From assembly GCF_002878395.1 (NCBI RefSeq), contig NC_061118.1, positions 86,334,300 through 86,398,299 of the forward strand: a stretch of 64,000 nucleotides of DNA, in the 5' to 3' direction. Below are positions 58,689-64,000 of the stretch, piece after piece (position 1 is the stretch's first letter; the number at the start of each line of letters is the position of its first letter). The position numbers and the translations under genes are program-made. This DNA comes from Capsicum annuum (Eukaryota > Streptophyta > Magnoliopsida > Solanales > Solanaceae). The notes beneath the pieces are model-generated. The model ran no database searches, had not been told where the DNA came from, and saw nothing but the letters and a program-made list of their open reading frames with translations.

Positions 58689-58841
58689 AAAGGATTTGTC
58701 CTCAAATTTAGATCCTGCAAAACCAAAGAGAGAGCAAAACAAGCATAAAATTCCCTTGGTAGGAGTGTTAGCATTAGTACCACACTTATATAGTCACCCA
58801 TGGTTGCTCAAACTTAACATACATCCACATATCCTTGGTTT
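58689..58841 (-). other. Element K 3' untranslated region
   Basis: Between the stop of the long frame and the polypurine tract. No long frame; only the LRTNPF-like relic noted at its end. Confidence 0.5.
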
Positions 58842-59726
58842 TTAACTTAAAAAGCTTAGCATAACGTATACCAAAGACATACACGACCAGAAACTATAAT
58901 CTTCACATCTCAAGAGTATTCTGGGGTAAAATGGGAGCAAATGATAGAGGTTTAAGTCTAGATGACCCATTCCTTTCATTAGGTTACCAAGTTCACAATC
59001 ATTCAAGGCATTACCCACCACTAGGACAAACACAAGGTCATTATGAACAAGATTAACATAAGGGCTTTCATTACACAAGTTCAAAGGACCATATTCTTTA
59101 TCAAGATCAACAATAAAATTATGCCAAGGGGGTACACTTTTGGAATACACCCAACTATCCTTTGTTACAGTCATGAAACACCTACCACAAGCAACACAAA
59201 GGACACGGTTAAGGTAAATATCAAGGAGGGAGGCAACTGCAAAGGCCCATAAAATCCATTTAGCATTATAACTCCAAGTTGGGCAATAAACAAGTGTCCT
59301 ACCCCTACATAAAACAAATCCAAGACTAGCATGGATATCGTCATAAGAAAAGAGGTAGTATAGGAAGGCATAAAGTGTAAAGGAATCATCTACGGTGCTA
59401 TCATCGATTATAATGCCAAATGATTTAATAGTTTTAGCATATAAGGATGGAATCAAATCATTTAAACATATATGACTTCCTTCTTTCAAATGAAACATAA
59501 ACTTGGCATCCACAAGTTGAGATTCAAGCAACTTAAGCACAAGTGTGTCAAACATGAATGCAAATGTATAAGAAACACCCCAAACAGATAATGACACATT
59601 TTCCCTAGGGTCCAAGAATATGAAACCACCTTTGGGAAAGGGGTTACAAATAAAAATCCAGTCACCAAGAAAGGCACCGAGATCAAATGGAAGAAGTATC
59701 CAAGGATCTAGGCTGAGGCTAACATT
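58842..59726 (-). CDS. Element K unknown protein, open frame of 294 codons (partial, 5' end frameshifted)
   Basis: Longest open frame in the window, running from after a TAA (59727-59729) to a stop at 58842. There is no obvious ATG near its start; it begins NVSLSLDPWILLPFDLGAFL and a TTG at 59613-59615 is the usual caller choice, so it is probably the C-terminal part of a longer ORF. It has hydrophobic stretches (WILWAFAVASLLDIYL, LVFVLVVGNAL), a small Cys cluster CVACGRC, and acidic DDSTVDDS. I recognise no domain: no D-S-G, no Y/FxDD, no DDE, no zinc knuckle of the gag type. Its place matches the coding end of a retroelement. It may be a degenerate gag/pol relative or captured host sequence. 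Function unknown. Confidence 0.55.
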   Translation of the reverse strand, partial: NVSLSLDPWILLPFDLGAFLGDWIFICNPFPKGGFIFLDPRENVSLSVWGVSYTFAFMFDTLVLKLLESQLVDAKFMFHLKEGSHICLNDLIPSLYAKTIKSFGIIIDDSTVDDSFTLYAFLYYLFSYDDIHASLGFVLCRGRTLVYCPTWSYNAKWILWAFAVASLLDIYLNRVLCVACGRCFMTVTKDSWVYSKSVPPWHNFIVDLDKEYGPLNLCNESPYVNLVHNDLVFVLVVGNALNDCELGNLMKGMGHLDLNLYHLLPFYPRILLRCEDYSFWSCMSLVYVMLSFLS

Positions 59727-60239
59727 TTATTTCCCTAGAATGACTTACCATAATCATGCACATCATTTGCCTTTAATAGAAGACTAACATTCAAGGATAA
59801 AGACCTACGGCCTTACAGGATTCTCTCAACAAGATTCATTCCATCATTCACAATATTTCCAAACACATGATCACCATGAGCAAAACTAGTAGCACGATTT
59901 GCATCACACAAGCTCAAAGAGTCATGTCCAATATCATGATCAACCCTATCAACATCATCACTAACTTGAGAATCCTCAAGCACATCATACATAAACTCAA
60001 GTAATGGACTACATTCGTGAGTAAATTGATCTTCATTCACATCCTCACTAGTTGTTGGTAACTCACATACCAATGTAGACCCACCTTGGTTTTCACAAGG
60101 GTAAACTAGTGTGTGAATACTCTTGTCACTTGGTATTGGAACCTTATTCAAGTCATGAGTTCTAGCACTAGATGGACACAAATATTCTTACGAAAAGAAT
60201 TAATTTTGTCATCTAAAGGATCAACTAGTGCTTGCGGAC
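59727..60239 (-). pseudogene. Element K unknown coding region, middle part
   Basis: Open at 59813-60181 (122 codons), then continues through two stops to about 59735. Acidic: CELPTTSEDVNEDQFTHE, LEDSQVSDDVDRVDHDIG. The amino acid bias and the near-absence of stops over 450 bp suggest real former coding on the minus strand. It joins 58842-59726 only across a frameshift near 59730-59810. No known domain seen. Confidence 0.45.
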
Positions 60240-60599
60240 TCAAAAAAGAGTTTGGTCCTTATGAAACCTAAAAACACAAAAGGTATCACAAAAGGAAGAT
60301 TCACACACTTGTTTACTAAGAAAATCCGAAACTACACTACTTGGGCCACTACTAGCCACATCACAACATTTTATGTTCAAGGAAGTGTAGAGTGTAGGAA
60401 TGTCACCTTGTGGATCATAGGAAGTGTGTTATTTACTATATTTTGTGTAATGGAAGACTTCATGCTCCACATTACAAGGGAATATTTCAAGTTCTCCCTT
60501 TGGACTCACTCTGTCATCACTTATCCCAAAATAGGGACTTTCGACAAAGGGCTTGAAGGAAACTTACTTGGGCTTCTCCTCGGGACTTCTAGGGTCTTG
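60240..60599 (-). pseudogene. Element K unknown coding region, upstream part
   Basis: On the minus strand one frame runs 120 codons with two stops: QDPRSPEEKPK, FGISDDRVSPKGELEIF and SSVVSDFLSKQVCESSFC. The composition (Asp, Glu, Pro, Ser, Gly) looks protein-like, unlike the hydrophobic frame on the opposite strand. Ends at a TGA at 60240-60242. Unknown function. Confidence 0.4.
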
Positions 60600-61077
60600 A
60601 ACCTGCACATGAGGATAGAAAATACTAGTAAAAATGCTAGTATTTAGGTTAGTGAGTAATAAGGATTCTTTGTGGATAATATCCATAATCAAGCATTCTT
60701 TGCCCCTTCCAACTTCACTACCCACGGTTTCCCTTTCCATTTTCTTCCTTTCTTCTCACTTTTCTTGTATCTAAACAACAAGATTCTCTCCATATTGAGG
60801 CTTGAACTTATTCTCTTTAGATTCTAACTTGTAGAGAATAGGCATTAGATTTTGTGAAGTGTAGGATTTTGTGGGAGTATTTGGCTCGGATTTATGGGTG
60901 GAGTTTGGGTTCCAAGTCCCTCTTGTTGGACTTGGTTCATTTGGGGATGCAATGAACTTTGTAGGGTTTGGTTAGGAGAATTTTAGGGTTGGTTTAGTGG
61001 CTGGTTTTGGGAAACTCTTGGAGGGTTAAGCATTTGGTGGAGGGTCTCGGGATTATAGTCATGGAGGAGTTATTGGC
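60600..61077 (-). other. Element K interior, decayed, unassigned
   Basis: Fragments of frame only (for example a TIIPRPSTKCLTLQEFPKTSH stretch, two parts, near 60985-61050). Probably former coding between the N-terminal frame and 60599; no motif recognised. Confidence 0.35.
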
Positions 61078-61336
61078 TTAGACACTAGAGGATGTATGGT
61101 ACGGAATAGGAGTAGAAGGTCGTGAGTTCCTCCTACTTTCAACACAATCAAGTCTTCCACTAAATGTAGAAATTTCAGTCCGCATAGCATCTATATCACT
61201 CTTCATGTCTCTTCTCAAGGCATCATGACTCTTCTATTCTTTGAGCAAAGTCTCAACCCAAGGCATCAATTCGTGCCATCAAGGCTCCAATAGCATCATT
61301 TACCAATGGTTGGTAAGAATTACCTTTGTATTCCAT
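61078..61336 (-). pseudogene. Element K N-terminal frame, possible gag-like start
   Basis: ATG at 61336: MEYKGNSYQPLVNDAIGALM, then a TGA after 27 codons. With a +1 shift it continues through one TAG as DALRRDMKSDIDAMRTEIST and LDCVESRRNSRPSTP to a stop at 61078. The heptad-like spacing of hydrophobic residues suggests a coiled coil. Its position, first ATG region after the leader, suits a gag N-terminus. Identity not shown. Confidence 0.45.
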
Positions 61337-62599
61337 GGAAAATGTACCTAAAAAGTGCAAAAACAACAACAAAAAAACCTACAAAATGAGCAAACACATT
61401 AGTTCAAAAGCCTCACTTCACTCACTCTCAATCTCACCTCACACTTGGCTTTACAAGCGTTGGAGAATTGACAATACTTGGCAAGTTACTTGAGAGGTGA
61501 GAAGATTTGACTCGAAATTGATCTTTGTTTGAAACAACTCAAATAAATGATGCACGAACTTGAACCAACAAAATACTACGACTTGAAAAAGAGAAAAGCA
61601 CACAAAAAACCGAAGACACGAAATAAACGAACTCTAAACTAATTACCAACCTAGTAGGTACTTACTAGTTTGCAAATTAGTGATAGAATTAACTTAAAAG
61701 AAACTAGAATAAAAAATTAGAAACTAGGAAATCTACCTAAGAACTCAATTTGGTCGATTAGCTAGTGATGACATGGCAGTTTGTGATTGGACGTTGAGTT
61801 TTCAAAATTTTCAATCCTAATTCTCAAGTCTCCGCCTAGAATCCCTTTGGTGAAGAATAATTTCATTTGGGAGGGAAAAATAAAGGTTTGAAAGCCTTTT
61901 TTTAGCTTCAAATGAATTCAAAAACAAATGGTCCCCCCCTTTGTACTTGGAATGTACTTGATTTTGTACTTTGATTATTCCTTTGTCTCTTCTTTCTTTG
62001 GATGACAATAAATATGCCAAGTAATATTCTTTCACAAACACCAAGTACACTCTCTTTCTTATCCTTTTTTGTATCAAACACACTCTTTGAATATTCTTCC
62101 TTAGCAAGACTTGATGAACATGGAAGAACAAGATGAATATTTAAGAGTTGACCAAAGTTTGACCCCTAACCAAATGAACTCCAAATCTGATTTTTTTGTA
62201 GATATAGGTTCCTTAGGCCAAGGTGAGCTCAAATAACAATAAATCACAACTAACTAACGTCCACAACACAAAAACACACGGATCTAGCTTCTTGAAGCTT
62301 CAAAACGCCATAACCATGGTGGATCTAGCTCAAAATTGACCAAATCTTGTCCCAAATGTAGATCTAAACTCCCTAGATGTTAGAGAACAAGAATACAACA
62401 CAATAAAACTTCAAAAAAAAAGTAAAATCTTGTAGATCTAAGACTCTAAATTCGGATCTAACACAAGGCAACACTAGACACCAACACTAGACACCATTTT
62501 TTTTTTGTATTTTCTGATTTTTTGACTCTTTTTTGTTGAGATTTTCTAAATAAGAACACTAAAACCAATATTTAGGGATGTTGGAACAACCCTAAACAA
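61337..62599 (-). other. Element K long leader
   Basis: About 1.26 kb between PBS and the first ATG region. A 104-codon minus frame at 61817-62131 (basic, no motif) is not supported as a gene. The long leader is unusual for a small element; it could hold packaging signals or the remains of other sequence. Confidence 0.45.
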
Positions 62600-62613
62600 G
62601 GATTTGATACAAA
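62600..62613 (-). other. Primer binding site of K
   Basis: Minus strand TTTGTATCAAATCC directly after the 5' LTR; three or four changes from TTGGTATCAGAGCC (tRNA-Met). Confidence 0.65.
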
Positions 62614-63312
62614 TGATATCCTAAATACTACTAAACATACGAAATTGGCTACTAAGATGCAAATTTCAGCAACCAAATAAAGAGAAAACAACACATAGAA
62701 TGGAGATAAAGAAGAAGAATGCTTGAAATTAAAGGATAGATAGAAATACTCTTACTCCTATTCCATGATTAGCACTAGAAGATGTTTCAAAATCTTCAAC
62801 ACACCTCACAAATAAGAGTTCAAACCTTCCTCTTAGGTGACCCAAAGGAAACACTCTTCGTCAAGTACACCTTTCTTGCCAAATTATCCAAAAAAAGTGA
62901 AACCCTAACTTCAAATGTTCTTGGACCAATTTTCAGATTCTAAGAGCTAAAACTAGAGACTAAAGCTACACTATAAGAGTAATATCCAAATGTCATAAAA
63001 GACTAAGGAAAATACAATCTAAAGGGTCTATTTATACTCATTACAACCAAATGACAAAAATGCCCTTAATGAGGGGCTTAGAAAAGGGATCCTATGGAGT
63101 GTTATTTTGGAGTGTAAAAAGTCCATCATTCCCTTAGTAAAAGGTTCCTCTTGAGTGTAAGTAACCTCCTCATTTCTTCACTTAGACAAGGCTTTGTAAT
63201 GGTTCCAAAAGGTCTTCAAACACTTGCAAATCCGAGACTTTATCCTTTGATAATCCGAAGATTGAACCTTCTACAAGACCTTGTAAAATTTGCACTCTTT
63301 ATGCTTGTATCA
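62614..63312 (-). repeat. 5' LTR of element K
   Basis: Minus strand starts TGATACAAGCATAAAGAG and ends TTAGGATATCA. Same length as the other LTR (699 bp) and similar throughout. Confidence 0.9.
63027..63036 (-). promoter_or_regulatory. TATA box of K 5' LTR
   Basis: Minus strand TATAAATAGA within GAGTATAAATAGACCC, a good plant TATA box near the middle of the LTR; unchanged in the other LTR. Confidence 0.65.
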
Positions 63313-63317
63313 AATTA

Positions 63318-64000
63318 TATATGGGTTTAAGAACCCCTTATGGGTCCTACTTCTTGAAGCTTTAGCTCCATAGGTGTATACAAAGATTGTGCGATGGCCT
63401 CAAAGACTGTATGACAATCTCAAAGGTTGTGCAACAACGTCACACATTATATCATCATCCGCATCATTCTTATTATATTTACTTTATTGTGTTTGTGATG
63501 TGATTGTATATTCTATTTTAGTTGTTACCTATCCATTGTTCAATCTTCTCTTACTTGTACTTAATATTTTTGTATATATTTTTCTCTTCTTTTCTTTACT
63601 TATATGTGGTATACATGTGTACTTTTATTTCTTTCTAGTGTTTTGTTATGTTATATATGAATATTATAGAACTGTTAGGCACACATTGTGGTTATCGTTA
63701 TGGTACATTTTTTGATTGCAGGTGACGTACCATTAGTGTGTATTTTTTGGCCTTATTGTATACTTTACTTAGTCAGCCATACTTACTCATACTATGCTCT
63801 TTTGGTGCAGGTCCTAGTTTAAGAGCGCCACACGGTAATTGATTCGGGAACCTTTAGAGTTATTCAAGGTAGCGGTTGGACTTTGATGCATCTGGAGTCC
63901 ACTTCTATATTTCTGTATTAGACTATGTGTATACAACTACTCAGAGACAGAGATTTTTCCTATTGGATTTTCTTATATATTTGATTCATGGGTTGTATTA
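63318..64000 (+). repeat. 3' LTR of element J, second part
   Basis: Resumes after K with TATATGGGTTTAAG and follows the 5' LTR (about 50112-50796), including the TTTACTTATATGTGGTATA stretch and GGTCCTAGTTT block. Cut by the window end. The 113-codon frame at 63374 is hydrophobic by composition and not a gene. Confidence 0.9.

Larger units (their letters stand above)
57976..63312 (-). mobile_element. Element K: RT-less LTR retrotransposon with an unknown ORF, inserted in J 3' LTR
   Basis: Two 699-bp LTRs (57976-58674 and 62614-63312) in direct orientation enclose 3939 bp. Read on the minus strand: LTR, PBS, a short coiled-coil-like frame, a long decayed coding region, polypurine tract, LTR. 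Flanks gatta (57971-57975) and aatta (63313-63317). The J LTR continues on both sides. No protease, RT, RNase H or integrase motif was found in any frame. The LTRs are very alike, so K is probably the youngest insertion here. Confidence 0.88.
48180..64000 (+). mobile_element. Ty3/gypsy element J, extends past the window; 3' LTR carries element K
   Basis: 5' LTR 48180-50988, PBS, gag, protease, RT, RNase H, integrase, then 3' LTR from 56111 to 57975 and from 63318 to the window end. By alignment with the 5' LTR, about 190 bp of the 3' LTR lie outside the window. The left flank is aggtc (48175-48179); the duplication cannot be checked. Related to H in gag and protease wording. Confidence 0.9.

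Noticed and set aside
59043..59252. Plus-strand open frame inside the long K frame
   Set aside because: Shadow of the minus-strand 294-codon frame; no motif.
58842..59615. Host membrane-protein gene for the K frame
   Set aside because: The frame is bounded by K LTR and polypurine tract with no intron-exon structure visible, so element origin is preferred, although captured host sequence remains possible.
60228..60647. 139-codon plus-strand open frame in K
   Set aside because: It lies antisense to the K coding direction set by PBS and polypurine tract. The minus frame has the more protein-like composition.
57972..63321. A 9-bp direct repeat ATTATATAT around K, suggesting a Mutator-like element
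   Set aside because: There are no terminal inverted repeats, and the 699-bp direct LTRs with PBS and polypurine tract explain K as an LTR element. The repeat is low complexity; a 5-bp duplication gatta/aatta fits better.
63374..63715. 113-codon Tyr/Leu/Phe-rich frame
   Set aside because: Inside the J 3' LTR; the aligned 5' LTR copy does not keep the frame.
1..64000. CRISPR arrays, operons or prokaryotic signals
   Set aside because: No spaced direct repeats or ribosome-binding-site-led gene clusters; the content is plant retroelements.

Overview
The window looks like gene-poor, repeat-saturated chromatin from a large plant genome. The repeat families, the AT-rich composition and the tRNA-Met primed LTR elements suggest Solanaceae (Capsicum, Solanum or Nicotiana type); that placement is inference. 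I found no convincing host gene, tRNA, rRNA or CRISPR array. Almost every base can be assigned to nested, decayed retrotransposons. All names below (A, LINE, H, C, D, E, G, J, K) are mine.

Layout. 1-3733: left part of a minus-strand Ty3/gypsy element (A): protease edge, gag, leader, PBS and one LTR. 3734 to about 7490: 3' part of a LINE (reverse transcriptase, then RNase H). About 7530 to about 47700: an old plus-strand gypsy element (H), split by three insertions: a probable solo LTR (9500-10916), a Ty1/copia element of Sirevirus type (D, 12040-35253) and a gypsy element (G, 36307-46741). D was itself hit twice: by C (15260-23754), with 2.4 kb LTRs and no visible coding, inside the reverse transcriptase; and by E (25634-33612), a gypsy element with gag and protease only, downstream of RNase H. 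About 47720-48179: a second gag fragment related to H. 48180-64000: gypsy element J, whose 3' LTR is split by minus-strand element K (57976-63312). The window stops roughly 190 bp before the expected end of J.

How the parts relate. A, C, E and G share a leader after the primer binding site, a conserved block before the 3' LTR, and similar LTR landmarks. G keeps gag, protease, reverse transcriptase, RNase H and integrase; E keeps gag and protease; C keeps no protein. This looks like an autonomous family with derivatives that would need proteins in trans. H and J form a second related gypsy group. K has LTRs, PBS and polypurine tract like a gypsy element but no polymerase motifs; it carries an unrecognised open frame of about 294 codons, the longest in the window.

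Nothing here looks intact. Stops and frameshifts interrupt every polyprotein, several catalytic residues are replaced, and many stops in G and E are TAG where related proteins have Gln (CAG), as expected from deamination of methylated CHG cytosines. The most interesting unexplained items are the K open frame, the coding-free element C, and repeated palindromes and CpG-containing islands inside the LTRs.
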